A stretch of DNA of 64,000 nt from Lewinellaceae bacterium (lineage in GTDB: Bacteria; Bacteroidota; Bacteroidia; Chitinophagales; Saprospiraceae), in the NCBI GenBank assembly GCA_020636105.1, contig JACJYL010000001.1, positions 868,001 to 932,000 on the forward strand, read 5' to 3'. Every line of letters starts with the position of its first letter. The first letter of the stretch is position 1. The notes below the pieces were generated by a model that did not search any database, was not told the DNA's origin, and worked only from the letters and a program-made list of their open reading frames with translations. The translations under genes and the position numbers were made by a program. Positions 1 through 8,932 of this stretch are shown one piece after another.

Positions 1-1639
1 TACTCATCTTTCGACGCTTGGAATCCCTCACCATACCGGTGAAATACACATCATGGAAAGGCTGTTTTCCTTTCTTATCGGTAATTTCTTTTCCCAAAAG
101 TTCTTCGGACCATTCATAACCCGCCATGATCATCCTGGCCACCCAGAAAAACATAATGTCCCATCCAGTCACCAAAGTATTGGTCGGATAATAATAAGCC
201 AGGTCATTTTTCTCCTCAAAGCCGTCAAAAACGGTTAGCGGCCACAACCATGAAGAAAACCAGGTATCCACTACATCTTCATCCTGGTGCAAATCATTGA
301 TAGTCAGATTTTTATTCCCTGTTTCCTTTTGGGCCATTTCAAGCGCTTCCTCTGCGGATTCGGCCACGAAAGTTTTATCATCGATATACCAGGCAGGGAT
401 CTGCTGGCCCCACCATAACTGGCGGGAAATACACCAATCCTTAACATTTTCCTCCTTCAACCAACTGTTGTACATGTTCCACATGCTCTTTGGATAAAAA
501 GTGACCTCATCGCTTTTCACTGCTTCGAGGGCGGTAGCGGCGAATGCTTCCATGGTGAGGAACCACTGCATCGTGAGCCGGGGTTCAACGATGGCATTGG
601 TGCGTTCGGAGCGGCCCACTTTATTCTTGTAATCCTCTATCTTTACCAGGTGTCCGGCTTCGTCCAGGTCTCTGGTGATCATTTTTCTCGCCTTAAAACG
701 ATCTTCTCCCACGTATAGTTGGGCGGCTTCATTGAGTGTACCATCTTCATTCAGGGTATCTATTACCTCGAGATTATGGCGTTGCCCGATCTCATAATCA
801 TTCATATCATGAGCCGGGGTAATTTTTAAACAGCCCGTCCCGAATTCCATGTCAACGTAGCGGTCCGCAATAATGGGAATAGGCCTTCCAATCAAAGGAA
901 CGAGCACCTTTTTTCCATGCAAATGCATAAAACGCTCGTCTTTGGGATTAACCGCAATAGCGGTATCGCCTAAAATGGTTTCGGGACGTACGGTTGCGAT
1001 GGTAACATACTCATCCTCAGAGCCTTCAATCTTGTAACGCAGGTAATACAGTTTGGAATTTTCTTCTGAATGGATTACTTCCTCATTTGACAATACGGTT
1101 TTGGCAGAAGGATCCCAGTTGGTCATGCGCAGTCCGCGGTAAATTTTTCCTTTTTTATAAAGATCCACAAAAACCCGGATGACGGCATCAGACAATTTGG
1201 GTTCCATGGTAAAACGAGTGCGTTTCCAGTCGCAGGAAGCTCCCAGTTTCTGAAGCTGATCGAGGATAATTCCTCCGTATTTGTCTTTCCATTCAAAGGC
1301 ATACTTCAGGAAGTCTTCCCTGGACAATTCCGATTTTTTTATGCCTTGTTCGCGCAACATTTTCACCACCTTCGCCTCCGTGGCAATGGAAGCATGATCC
1401 GTTCCGGGCACCCAACAGGCATTATATCCCATCAGCCGGGCGCGACGGATCAAAATATCCTGAATCGTATTATTGAGCATATGCCCCATATGAAGGACAC
1501 CGGTAACGTTGGGCGGCGGGATTACAATACTGAAAGGCTCTCTTTCGTCTGGTTCTGAATGGAAATAATCTTTTTCCATCCAATGATCATACCATTTTTT
1601 TTCCGTCTCTGAAGGCGTATATCTCGTGGATAGTGACAT
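1..1639 (-). CDS. valS: Valine--tRNA ligase, C-terminal part outside window
   Basis: Charges tRNA-Val with valine in the cytoplasm. The reading frame is open from an ATG at 1639 to the window edge, giving 546 complete codons of a class I aminoacyl-tRNA synthetase. The ATP-binding signature is present as PPPNVTG followed by HMGH (residues 50-53), and the insertion resembling a ValRS editing domain follows (TVRPETILGDTAIAV). The window ends inside the second signature: the last readable residues are RRKMS, the beginning of KMSKS, so the anticodon-binding and C-terminal coiled-coil parts lie beyond base 1. The start is fixed by MSLSTRYTPSETEKKW, a usual N-terminus length before the catalytic core. 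A TAnnTTTG promoter element lies about 180 bases upstream, so the gene is probably transcribed alone with a long leader. Confidence 0.97.
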   Translation of the reverse strand, partial: MSLSTRYTPSETEKKWYDHWMEKDYFHSEPDEREPFSIVIPPPNVTGVLHMGHMLNNTIQDILIRRARLMGYNACWVPGTDHASIATEAKVVKMLREQGIKKSELSREDFLKYAFEWKDKYGGIILDQLQKLGASCDWKRTRFTMEPKLSDAVIRVFVDLYKKGKIYRGLRMTNWDPSAKTVLSNEEVIHSEENSKLYYLRYKIEGSEDEYVTIATVRPETILGDTAIAVNPKDERFMHLHGKKVLVPLIGRPIPIIADRYVDMEFGTGCLKITPAHDMNDYEIGQRHNLEVIDTLNEDGTLNEAAQLYVGEDRFKARKMITRDLDEAGHLVKIEDYKNKVGRSERTNAIVEPRLTMQWFLTMEAFAATALEAVKSDEVTFYPKSMWNMYNSWLKEENVKDWCISRQLWWGQQIPAWYIDDKTFVAESAEEALEMAQKETGNKNLTINDLHQDEDVVDTWFSSWLWPLTVFDGFEEKNDLAYYYPTNTLVTGWDIMFFWVARMIMAGYEWSEELLGKEITDKKGKQPFHDVYFTGMVRDSKRRKMS

Positions 1640-1787
1640 GTATAGATTTTTGTTGAAATTCTTTATTTGAAATTCACTGTTGATTTATTTTGAAAGTTTA
1701 CAGCTCAGTACATTGTTAAAGCAACAGCAAATAACAGTTTTTCGTTCCTCAATCCGACAAAAATGCCGGATATGAATTAAATGCTCA

Positions 1788-1814
1788 TTTCAGCAGCATA
1801 ATATTTCGCTGAAA
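1788..1814 (-). other. Inverted repeat at the 5' end of the valS leader
   Basis: TTTCAGC (1788-1794) and GCTGAAA (1808-1814) form a perfect seven-base inverted repeat with a 13-base loop. It lies directly downstream of the likely valS promoter element at 1821-1828, so in the valS transcript it would form a stem-loop at or very near the 5' end. No T-run follows, so it is not a terminator. A role in transcript stability or control is inference only. Confidence 0.4.
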
Positions 1815-1820
1815 ATGCCG

Positions 1821-1828
1821 CAAAGATA
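1821..1828 (-). promoter_or_regulatory. Candidate -7 element of the valS promoter
   Basis: Read on the minus strand this is TATCTTTG followed by CGGC, an exact match to the Bacteroidota -7 consensus TAnnTTTG. No TTG is seen at the usual 17-23 base spacing upstream, so the -33 element is weak or absent. It would give a leader of roughly 175 bases before the valS start at 1639. Confidence 0.5.
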
Positions 1829-1874
1829 GGATTTTATTTAGAGTTGTGAGCGGATAAATAGAGTATTTTTATGA

Positions 1875-3668
1875 TTACAAATAATCGATTATCTCCTTCC
1901 CTATAGTTAATTTTTCTACGTTTTGAAGCGTTTGAGCCAGGGCCTCCATTTTCGGAACTTCGTAGTGGAAAAAAAACTTCATGGTATGTAATTTTCCCTG
2001 GTAAAACGGGCTATTCTCCTTCACCTCGATTGTTTTTTGGGCGACTATTCCCATTTTCAGCCATTGCCATGCCACGACAAGAGTTCCGGCAAATTCCATA
2101 AAAACGGTGGCATCTGCAAGAAAACGCTCCATATCTCCCGTTTTGGCAAAGGCGGCCAAATGCCTGAAAACCTGGTCAGTCAACCTGAGCTTTTCGCCGA
2201 GCAATTTTGCATAAGGCTTTGTCGCCTCAAAAGTTATGGCATCATTAATGGTCTTTTCAATTTCCATCACCAGAAGATCCACCGCCCTTCCATTTTTCAT
2301 GGTCATTTTGCGCCCAAGCAAATCAAGAGATTGAATGCCTGTGGTGCCCTCGTAAAGCGACATTATCCGTATATCACGGTAGTATTGCTGCAAAGGAAAA
2401 TCAATACAAAAACCATACCCCCCCAAAACCTGCAAACCATTATTGATAGCCCTCTGCCCGGCTTCAGCTGGATAAGTTTTGGCAATAGGGGTCAATAATT
2501 CAAGTAACATATGATAATCGCCATTCTTCCCGTCGGTAGCATGAGCATGCAAATCTGCCAGGCGGGAACATTCAAACAATAAACTCATCGAGCCTTCAGT
2601 AATGGCTTTTTGCAGGAGCAACATTCGTTTTATATCCGGATGATTGATAATCAATGTCTGCCCGTCTTGGGTTCTATCCCCAGTCAAAAGTGTGCCCTGG
2701 GAACGTTCTTTGGCATATTGTAATGAAGCATAATAAGCAGCCGTTGCGGTAGAGGCGGCAGTCGCCCCGACATCAATTCTTGCGGCGTTCATCATCTGGA
2801 ACATATATTTCAATCCCTGGTGGGGCTCCCCTACCAGCCAGCCCCGGCAATTTTCATTTTCGCCAAAAACCAAATGGGTGGTGGCGTACCCCCGTTGACC
2901 CATTTTTTGGAAATCCCCGGCGGTAATCACATCATTGGGTTCAAGCCCACCCTCCGAATTCGTACGGAATTTTGGAACGACAAACAGGGAAATTCCCTTT
3001 GTTCCTTCAGGGGCTCCTTCAATCCTGGCCAAGGTAAGGTGGATGAAATTTTCAGCAAACTGGTGGTCACCGCCTGAAATGAAGATTTTCTGCCCCCTGA
3101 TATGATAATATCCAGCGTCTGTAGGCTGTGCAGCAGTGGTCAGGAAGGAAAGAGAGCTTCCCGCCTGGGGTTCAGTGAGCGCCATGGTTCCCATCCAGGT
3201 ACCGTTTACCATTTTGGGAACGTAAGTTCTTTTTAACTCCTCATCGCCGAAAGTAATGATGAGATTAGCCGATCCTGTGGTAAGATTTAAATAACCGGTG
3301 GCACTGTTATTTGCAGATTCCAGGATATGGTTTCCCGCCAGGAAAATGGATTCCGGTATTTGCATCCCGTCAAATTCATAGTCAAATCCAGGACCCAGCC
3401 AACCCAAATCAGCCGCTTTGGCTATGATGTTCTTTAGTTGAGGGTGGGCAAGTACTTTTCCATTTTCAAACCGAACCGGTTTTTCATCCATTGCCGTAAA
3501 AAACGGATAGAGTTCTGCATCCGCGAAATCCTTCATTGACTGCAGAAACATTTCGATAGATTCCCGGTCGTAATCCTGAAATCGCTCCAGCTCAAATAAT
3601 GCTTCCACGTTATGGACATCGAACATCCAAAACCGCAGATTCTCCATACTCATATACTGATTGTCCAT
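1875..3668 (-). CDS. Acyl-CoA dehydrogenase family protein (long form with C-terminal extension)
   Basis: A 597-residue FAD enzyme expected to oxidise an acyl-CoA thioester to the 2,3-enoyl-CoA, passing electrons to an electron-transfer flavoprotein. The flavin-binding motif MALTEPQAGSSL is near residue 160, and the C-terminal catalytic region carries YEGTTGIQSLDLLGRK with the likely base Glu440. At about 600 residues it is longer than classical 380-residue enzymes and fits the family that includes DmdC (3-methylmercaptopropionyl-CoA dehydrogenase), with an extra C-terminal alpha-helical domain. True substrate cannot be read from sequence; Bacteroidota commonly carry such paralogues for fatty-acid oxidation. 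It lies 49 bases downstream of dapF on the same strand, so co-transcription is possible, though the functions are not obviously linked. Confidence 0.9.
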   Translation of the reverse strand: MDNQYMSMENLRFWMFDVHNVEALFELERFQDYDRESIEMFLQSMKDFADAELYPFFTAMDEKPVRFENGKVLAHPQLKNIIAKAADLGWLGPGFDYEFDGMQIPESIFLAGNHILESANNSATGYLNLTTGSANLIITFGDEELKRTYVPKMVNGTWMGTMALTEPQAGSSLSFLTTAAQPTDAGYYHIRGQKIFISGGDHQFAENFIHLTLARIEGAPEGTKGISLFVVPKFRTNSEGGLEPNDVITAGDFQKMGQRGYATTHLVFGENENCRGWLVGEPHQGLKYMFQMMNAARIDVGATAASTATAAYYASLQYAKERSQGTLLTGDRTQDGQTLIINHPDIKRMLLLQKAITEGSMSLLFECSRLADLHAHATDGKNGDYHMLLELLTPIAKTYPAEAGQRAINNGLQVLGGYGFCIDFPLQQYYRDIRIMSLYEGTTGIQSLDLLGRKMTMKNGRAVDLLVMEIEKTINDAITFEATKPYAKLLGEKLRLTDQVFRHLAAFAKTGDMERFLADATVFMEFAGTLVVAWQWLKMGIVAQKTIEVKENSPFYQGKLHTMKFFFHYEVPKMEALAQTLQNVEKLTIGKEIIDYL

Positions 3669-3717
3669 AGTTGATTATTGTGTTGTGTTATGGTAGATTG
3701 AATGAATACCTGTCGTA

Positions 3718-4509
3718 CTACCGGATACTGTAAATACCTTCAAATGCCTGTTGTGCCGGTCCGATCAGCCATACATCAAAAAAGCCGTTATCTTTTGCCT
3801 TAAAGCGAACCTTCAGTTGTCCTCCTTTGGCCGTTATGGCCGTTTCAAAATCGCCCGTCATGCCTGAATGAATATAATGAGCAATGGAAGAAGCCACAAT
3901 ACCTGTACCGCAAGACAAGGTTTCATCCTCTACCCCTCTTTCATAGGTGGCGACCCTGATACTATTCTCAGCCACTTCGACAAAATTTACGTTCGTTCCT
4001 ACTTTTTTAAAACGATCCGAATAGCGCACTTTTCTCCCCTCATCAAAAACCGGAAATCCTTCCAGTTGATCCACAAACCGAACGAAATGAGGCGAACCTG
4101 TATTGAGAAAATAATCCCCCTCCCCTTCTTCAATCCCGGAAACGTCTCCCATTTTCAGTTCTACCTGGTCACCGGAGACTTTTGCTTCATGAGCACCATC
4201 CACTGCCAGAAAAGAAGCTTCATGACCAATAACACCGAGCGCATGAGCAAAAGATACGATACAGCGGCCTCCATTTCCACACATGGATCCTTCAAAACCA
4301 TCTGCATTGTAGTACTTCATCACAAAGTCAAATGAATCATGTTGCTGCAATAATATCAGTCCGTCTGCCCCGATTCCGAAACGACGGTCACACATGGCAC
4401 TGATTAACTGGTGGTTTTGTGCATCAAAGGAAGCACTTCTGTCGTCAATCATGATAAAATCGTTGCCGGCTCCCTGGTATTTATGAAAATGTATTTTGGT
4501 ACTCATCAT
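3718..4509 (-). CDS. dapF: Diaminopimelate epimerase
   Basis: Converts LL-diaminopimelate to meso-diaminopimelate, the precursor of lysine and of the peptidoglycan crosslink, in the cytoplasm and without a cofactor. The 263-residue protein has the family's usual length. Both catalytic cysteines are visible: Cys77 in GSMCGNGGRC and Cys200 in TLSCGTG. The N-terminal substrate motif HKYQGAGNDF is present at residues 9-18. Two ATG codons stand side by side at the start (4509 and 4506); either would serve. The 66-residue membrane protein gene lies 17 bases upstream and the acyl-CoA dehydrogenase gene 49 bases downstream, all on the minus strand. Confidence 0.97.
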   Translation of the reverse strand: MMSTKIHFHKYQGAGNDFIMIDDRSASFDAQNHQLISAMCDRRFGIGADGLILLQQHDSFDFVMKYYNADGFEGSMCGNGGRCIVSFAHALGVIGHEASFLAVDGAHEAKVSGDQVELKMGDVSGIEEGEGDYFLNTGSPHFVRFVDQLEGFPVFDEGRKVRYSDRFKKVGTNVNFVEVAENSIRVATYERGVEDETLSCGTGIVASSIAHYIHSGMTGDFETAITAKGGQLKVRFKAKDNGFFDVWLIGPAQQAFEGIYSIR

Positions 4510-4526
4510 AATAGATATTCGTTGGA

Positions 4527-4727
4527 TTAATCAGTTTTCAAGCTATCCACCCTTTCTTGTTGATCCTGTTTTTCCTCCACCATTCCAAAAGGTTTGTCCA
4601 GGACAATATGCCTGAAAAGAGCCAGCGCAATAAGAAGGAGAATAAAAATCCCCCCGTAGAGGTTAAATTTTTTTCCGAATAAAGGCTCTGGTTTTGGCGG
4701 AGTTCCGGCCGGTTGTTTTTCTTCCAT
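4527..4727 (-). CDS. Small single-pass membrane protein, unknown function
   Basis: I do not recognise this 66-residue protein. It has a proline-rich hydrophilic N-terminus (PAGTPPKPEPLFGKK), one clear hydrophobic segment (about residues 25-41, GGIFILLLIALALF) and a charged C-terminal tail rich in Glu, Asp and Gln. The lysines before the hydrophobic stretch suggest the N-terminus faces the cytoplasm. It begins with ATG and ends 17 bases before dapF, so it is likely the first gene of the dapF transcript. A different frame over the same bases (4538-4762) is also open but its product has no sensible composition. Confidence 0.6.
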   Translation of the reverse strand: MEEKQPAGTPPKPEPLFGKKFNLYGGIFILLLIALALFRHIVLDKPFGMVEEKQDQQERVDSLKTD

Positions 4728-5057
4728 ATTACAGAATATAAAATTGCAATTGAATGTTTCAAAGAGTCAAGGGGTTCAAAGGGTTCAAGGGGATAAACTG
4801 TGTCGCAAAAAGGATTAAGTATTGATTTTTAATGACAATCCGACCGTTTTAACAAAGATGCCACCATGCTCTCCATTTTAACTTTAAATCTTGGATCATA
4901 AAAGTAGAGCTTTATTAACGGATATGCAAAAATAAAAAGGTTTGCAATTTAGGGATATTATTCGTTTATTAAGGTGATTTTGAATTCTACGCCTTTAGGG
5001 GACCAAGGCGGACCACTCAATTGATGGTATTGTATTGTGAATTAAATTATAAATGTT
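4728..5057. other. Intergenic region between divergent genes
   Basis: This 330-base AT-rich stretch separates the dapF group from the secreted protein gene at 5058. It must hold promoters in both directions. A minus-strand TAnnTTTG match (TATTTTTG) lies at 4927-4934, far upstream of the first minus-strand start and without a clear -33 partner. Bases 4767-4792 hold an imperfect tandem of GGGTTCAA units with no evident function. No small gene, hairpin terminator or RNA gene was recognised. Confidence 0.4.
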
Positions 5058-6725
5058 ATGAAATCAAATGTAAGAACTCTTCTTATTGCCCTACTGATAT
5101 TTTTTACCCACCGTAGTTTTAGTCAGAATTGCGATAGTCCAATGGCACAGGTTGATCTAGCGGCAAACAATGTTCGGGCACGGCTCAATCAAGGTGGTAG
5201 TTTGTGGTGGGATGGCAGTGATGGTCGGTATATTTTTCCTGCCAACTCCAACCCTACCAATGAAGTTTCAGCCCTTTTTGCCGGTGGTTTCTGGATGGCT
5301 GGTTTTGATGATGGTGGCAATTTAAAAATGGCTGCAAGTACTTACGGTCTGGGATCAGGTGCGGGAGCTTACTGGGCCGGACCATTAAATATGAACGGAG
5401 ATACTGATGCCAGCACTTGTGCCAATTGGGATCGTTTTTTCAAAGTCAACCAACTGGATATCAACGCACATAGAGCTGACTGGCAGGATAATGGTGTGAT
5501 CGACAATACCATTCCTGTTTCCATTTTGGGCTGGCCAGGAAAAGGAAATCCGCATTTCATTGGCATTCATGGATTTGACCTGCCTGATGCCTCACTCGCT
5601 CCATTTTTTGACAATGATGGCAATGGTCAATACAATCCTTACGAAGGAGATTATCCAATGACCAGGGAGGCGGATGAAGCTATATGGTGGATTTTCAATT
5701 ATTCCTCCTCCCTTGAACTTGCGGGGAGCCTTCCACTTAACGTTGAAGTGCGCGTAATGGCCTACGCTTATGCCAGCGATAACGATGCGATTAACAATAC
5801 CACATTTTACGATGTTCAAATCGTCAATAGAGCGATCACCTCTCTTGACTCCACCTATTTTTCCCTTTGGGTGGATCCTGATCTTGGTTGTTACACAGAT
5901 GATTTTGTCGGATGTATTCCTGACGAAAAAATGGCTATTATTTATAATGAAGATGCCGTGGACGGGAGCATTGGTTGCAATTGTGACCAGGGTATCAGTA
6001 CCTACTGTGAAAACATACCCATGATGGCCATTAAGTTAATAAAAGGATTTAGTGATCAAAACGGTGATGATTTAGGACTTTCCTCGTTCATTATTTACGG
6101 TTATGGCTTACCCCCAAATCAATCGGTTCCGAACAATGCATCCGAGTATTACAACCTCATGACAGCCCATTGGCTCGACGGATCATCCATGCTGGACCCA
6201 CAGGGTAACCCCACAAACTTTCAGTACCCGGGATCACCTGCCGACGAGAATGCCTGGAGCATGTGTTCTGCTAATTTGCCGCAAGGCGATCACCGGATGT
6301 TGATGAATTTCGGGCCTTTTCGATTAAATCCGGGCGAATCCAACTCCATGACTTTTGCCGTCATTGGGGTAGAAGATGTGGAATATCCGTGTCCTGCAAC
6401 GGATCAAATAAGTGGGGCGGCCTCAGAAGTATGTGATTTTTATAACATACTAAATAAACAAAACGAAATATACCTTCCGGAAAACGCCGTGACCTTCAGC
6501 CCCAACCCAATGACTGATCAATCAGTACTGAGTCTTAAATCAAGTAAATTAACTATTAACGAGTTGGCGCTTTACACTTCGGAGGGCAGGCTTTTATTAC
6601 ATCAGCAAAATTTACATACAAAATCGTATAATATTGAAGGGACCAGTCTGCCTTCAGGAATATATCTCTACAAAATCATTTGCGAGGATGGGCGGATAGC
6701 CGTTGGCAAGTTTGTTGTTCAATAA
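5058..6725 (+). CDS. Secreted protein with type A T9SS sorting domain
   Basis: A 555-residue exported protein of unknown function. It begins with a signal peptide (MKSNVRTLLIALLIFF, cleavage probably after RSFSQ). The middle part is rich in Asp, Asn, Gly and aromatic residues with DGDGNGQ-like loops (FFDNDGNGQYNPYEGDYP near residue 190) that could bind calcium, and contains several Cys. The last 70 residues are a type A C-terminal sorting domain of the Por/type IX system, with the marks FSPNPM at about residue 481, SEGRLL, LPSGIYLYKI and a final GKFVVQ. The protein should therefore cross the outer membrane by T9SS and be anchored or released there. It appears monocistronic. Confidence 0.88.
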   Translation: MKSNVRTLLIALLIFFTHRSFSQNCDSPMAQVDLAANNVRARLNQGGSLWWDGSDGRYIFPANSNPTNEVSALFAGGFWMAGFDDGGNLKMAASTYGLGSGAGAYWAGPLNMNGDTDASTCANWDRFFKVNQLDINAHRADWQDNGVIDNTIPVSILGWPGKGNPHFIGIHGFDLPDASLAPFFDNDGNGQYNPYEGDYPMTREADEAIWWIFNYSSSLELAGSLPLNVEVRVMAYAYASDNDAINNTTFYDVQIVNRAITSLDSTYFSLWVDPDLGCYTDDFVGCIPDEKMAIIYNEDAVDGSIGCNCDQGISTYCENIPMMAIKLIKGFSDQNGDDLGLSSFIIYGYGLPPNQSVPNNASEYYNLMTAHWLDGSSMLDPQGNPTNFQYPGSPADENAWSMCSANLPQGDHRMLMNFGPFRLNPGESNSMTFAVIGVEDVEYPCPATDQISGAASEVCDFYNILNKQNEIYLPENAVTFSPNPMTDQSVLSLKSSKLTINELALYTSEGRLLLHQQNLHTKSYNIEGTSLPSGIYLYKIICEDGRIAVGKFVVQ

Positions 6726-6814
6726 GATGATCGGCCACTCTTCAATTATCATTTTACCAAAAGGGTTTACATTAATCATTTAATTTTCCCTATTTTAGCC
6801 CCAAATTCAACACA

Positions 6815-7468
6815 GTGATAAAAGCGACCAATATTCATAAATCCTACGGTACCCTGCATGTCCTGAAAGGAGTAGATTTACACATCCCAAAAGGCGAAGT
6901 GGTATCCATTATAGGTAAATCAGGTGCCGGAAAAAGTACGTTATTGCATATTCTGGGTACCTTGGATAATGCACACCAGGGCGAATTGTACATCCAGGAT
7001 GAAAATGTATTTAAATTATCCCAAAAACAGTTGGCGGCCTTTAGAAATAAGAACATTGGTTTCATCTTCCAGTTTCATCATTTACTGCCTGAGTTCACGG
7101 CTCTGGAAAACGTATGCATCCCCGCATACATAAGGAGACAATCTGTAGCAGATACGGAGCACCGGGCCAAGGAGTTGCTGGATTACCTGGGGTTATCCGA
7201 ACGCCTGACCCATAAACCGTCACAACTTTCCGGCGGCGAGCAACAAAGAGTGGCGGTGGCCCGCTCTCTGATCAATAATCCGGGCATAATTTTTGCAGAT
7301 GAACCTTCGGGAAACCTCGATTCAGCTTCCTCTAAGGAATTACACCAGCTCATATTCAAACTTAGAGAAGATTTTAACCAGACCTTTGTGATCGTCACCC
7401 ACAACAGTGAATTAGCGGAAATGAGTGACAGGATTCTGGAAATGGAAGACGGATTGATCAAAAATTAA
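6815..7468 (+). CDS. lolD: ABC transporter ATP-binding protein, LolD type
   Basis: A 217-residue ATPase of the MacB/LolD subgroup, which in lipoprotein export drives extraction of lipoproteins from the inner membrane. Walker A is GKSGAGKST (residues 34-42), the Q-loop FQFHHLLPEFTALENV, the signature LSGGEQQR, Walker B IIFADEPSG and the switch histidine IVTHN; all catalytic residues are in place. The start is GTG at 6815, where the family N-terminus MIKATNIHKSYG begins; no in-frame ATG fits. No permease (LolC/E) gene is adjacent, which is common for this gene in Bacteroidota. Assignment to LolD rather than another MacB-like ATPase is inference from length and motifs. Confidence 0.85.
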   Translation: MIKATNIHKSYGTLHVLKGVDLHIPKGEVVSIIGKSGAGKSTLLHILGTLDNAHQGELYIQDENVFKLSQKQLAAFRNKNIGFIFQFHHLLPEFTALENVCIPAYIRRQSVADTEHRAKELLDYLGLSERLTHKPSQLSGGEQQRVAVARSLINNPGIIFADEPSGNLDSASSKELHQLIFKLREDFNQTFVIVTHNSELAEMSDRILEMEDGLIKN

Positions 7469-7498
7469 TAGATAAGGAGTAACTGTTAACCACGAAAG

Positions 7499-8923
7499 AT
7501 GGAAAATAATCCGACAGAACAGGGCCTTCCTGAAAACAAATCACTCAAAAGCCTTTTTAAAGAGGTTTTCTATGCCGTAAAAGACTGGTTTGCCGATTTG
7601 ATTGATCTTAAGGAAGGGTTGAGCCGCGAAGGAACCATAATTGCCATAAAAAATAATAAGAGGATGCGTGGGGCCAATGCATGGATGCTCATGTGTTCAA
7701 TCATGATCGCCTCTCTGGGTCTGGATCTGGACTCCGCAGCCGTGATCATCGGCGCCATGCTCATTTCCCCTCTGATGGCTCCCATCCTTGGCATAGGGCT
7801 GGCAGTAGGCATCAATGACCGGGAAGCCCTTATTATTTCACTCAGGCATTTTTCCATTGCCATTTTTATCGCGCTCATCACCAGTACTTTTTATTTTTCG
7901 ATTACCCCCCTGGGGTTACCAACGAGTGAAATTCTAAGAAGAACAAGCCCTAATCTCCTGGACAGCCTTGTCGCCGTTTTTGGGGGATTGGCCGGCATCA
8001 TTTCCATTTCCAGAAAAGATCAGTCCAATGCCATTCCCGGAGTAGCTATCGCAACGGCCTTGATGCCACCATTGTGCGTAAGCGGTTATGGTCTGGCCAA
8101 TGGAAACTGGCAGGTCATGCTCAATGCTTTTTACCTGTTCTTCCTGAACTCTTTTTTTATCGCACTAACCACTTACATCATCATCAGGTTGCTTAAATTT
8201 CCCTTTAAGGCTCACCTTGATGAACGGGATGCCCGCAGAACGAGCATTTTTATTCTGGTATTTAGCCTAATCATTATCCTGCCAAGTGCAAAAATTCTCA
8301 AAGACCTCATCGTCTTCCAGAAAAATAAAGCAAAAGCAGAGTTGTTCATCCAGGATCATTTCAAAGAAAATTGCATTGATTTTTCCTTTGTAGAGGGCGA
8401 CACCACCAACCAATTGGTGCTCGAGTTACTCGGCAGGAGTATTACTCCTGATTCCGTCAATCATTACAATAATTTGCTGGCAACAGATTACGATCTAAAA
8501 AATACCATTCTTAGTATCATCCAGGACAACAGTATTCGCCTGGACAAGATCAATAAGATGCAGCTGGAATTATCGAGTTTGGGCCAGATTGCCAACCAAC
8601 TCGAAACAGTGAATATGGTCAAAACCGACCAGGAAACTCTAATCAAAGAACTTTCCCACAAAATTGACAGCATCAATTCCATCAGCATTCCGCTTAAGAA
8701 AATCGGGAACGAATTGAAAACAATTTTCCCCAAACTGGATGAGGTGGGTTTTGCCAATATTGAAAAAAGCGCCTTCAATAACGGGACCGTCACCTTGCCG
8801 CTGTTAATCATAAAATGGGATCGAAAGACCTCTTTAAATCAACGACAAAACGATGAAAAAAAGATCTACGATTTTATGATCCAACGAGCCAATCTGGATA
8901 CGTTACAAATCATTGCTTACTAA
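7499..8923 (+). CDS. DUF389 family membrane protein with C-terminal coiled coil
   Basis: A 474-residue integral membrane protein. The core (about residues 60-245) holds some six hydrophobic segments with the conserved DUF389 motif GAMLISPLMAPILGIG and the second motif AIATALMPPLCVSGYG. After the last membrane segment (about 255-280) a soluble region follows that is rich in heptad-like Leu/Ile and polar residues (about 335-405), probably a coiled coil, and then a small mixed domain. Biochemical function of DUF389 is not established. It follows lolD by 30 bases and precedes the PncA-RocD fusion gene by 9 bases, so the three may share a transcript. Confidence 0.85.
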   Translation: MENNPTEQGLPENKSLKSLFKEVFYAVKDWFADLIDLKEGLSREGTIIAIKNNKRMRGANAWMLMCSIMIASLGLDLDSAAVIIGAMLISPLMAPILGIGLAVGINDREALIISLRHFSIAIFIALITSTFYFSITPLGLPTSEILRRTSPNLLDSLVAVFGGLAGIISISRKDQSNAIPGVAIATALMPPLCVSGYGLANGNWQVMLNAFYLFFLNSFFIALTTYIIIRLLKFPFKAHLDERDARRTSIFILVFSLIIILPSAKILKDLIVFQKNKAKAELFIQDHFKENCIDFSFVEGDTTNQLVLELLGRSITPDSVNHYNNLLATDYDLKNTILSIIQDNSIRLDKINKMQLELSSLGQIANQLETVNMVKTDQETLIKELSHKIDSINSISIPLKKIGNELKTIFPKLDEVGFANIEKSAFNNGTVTLPLLIIKWDRKTSLNQRQNDEKKIYDFMIQRANLDTLQIIAY

Positions 8924-8932
8924 TTAATTTTG

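Noticed and set aside
2037..2498. 153-residue plus-strand frame opposite the acyl-CoA dehydrogenase gene
   Set aside because: Lies over conserved dehydrogenase sequence on the other strand and has no protein-like features.
4538..4762. Open frame overlapping the small membrane protein gene in another frame
   Set aside because: Its product has no clean hydrophobic core or charge pattern and the alternative frame gives a well-formed membrane segment and a good spacing to dapF.
4767..4792. Tandem GGGTTCAA units considered as a tRNA T-arm or short repeat array
   Set aside because: No acceptor stem or anticodon arm can be formed around it and there are only two imperfect copies, so neither a tRNA nor a repeat array is supported.
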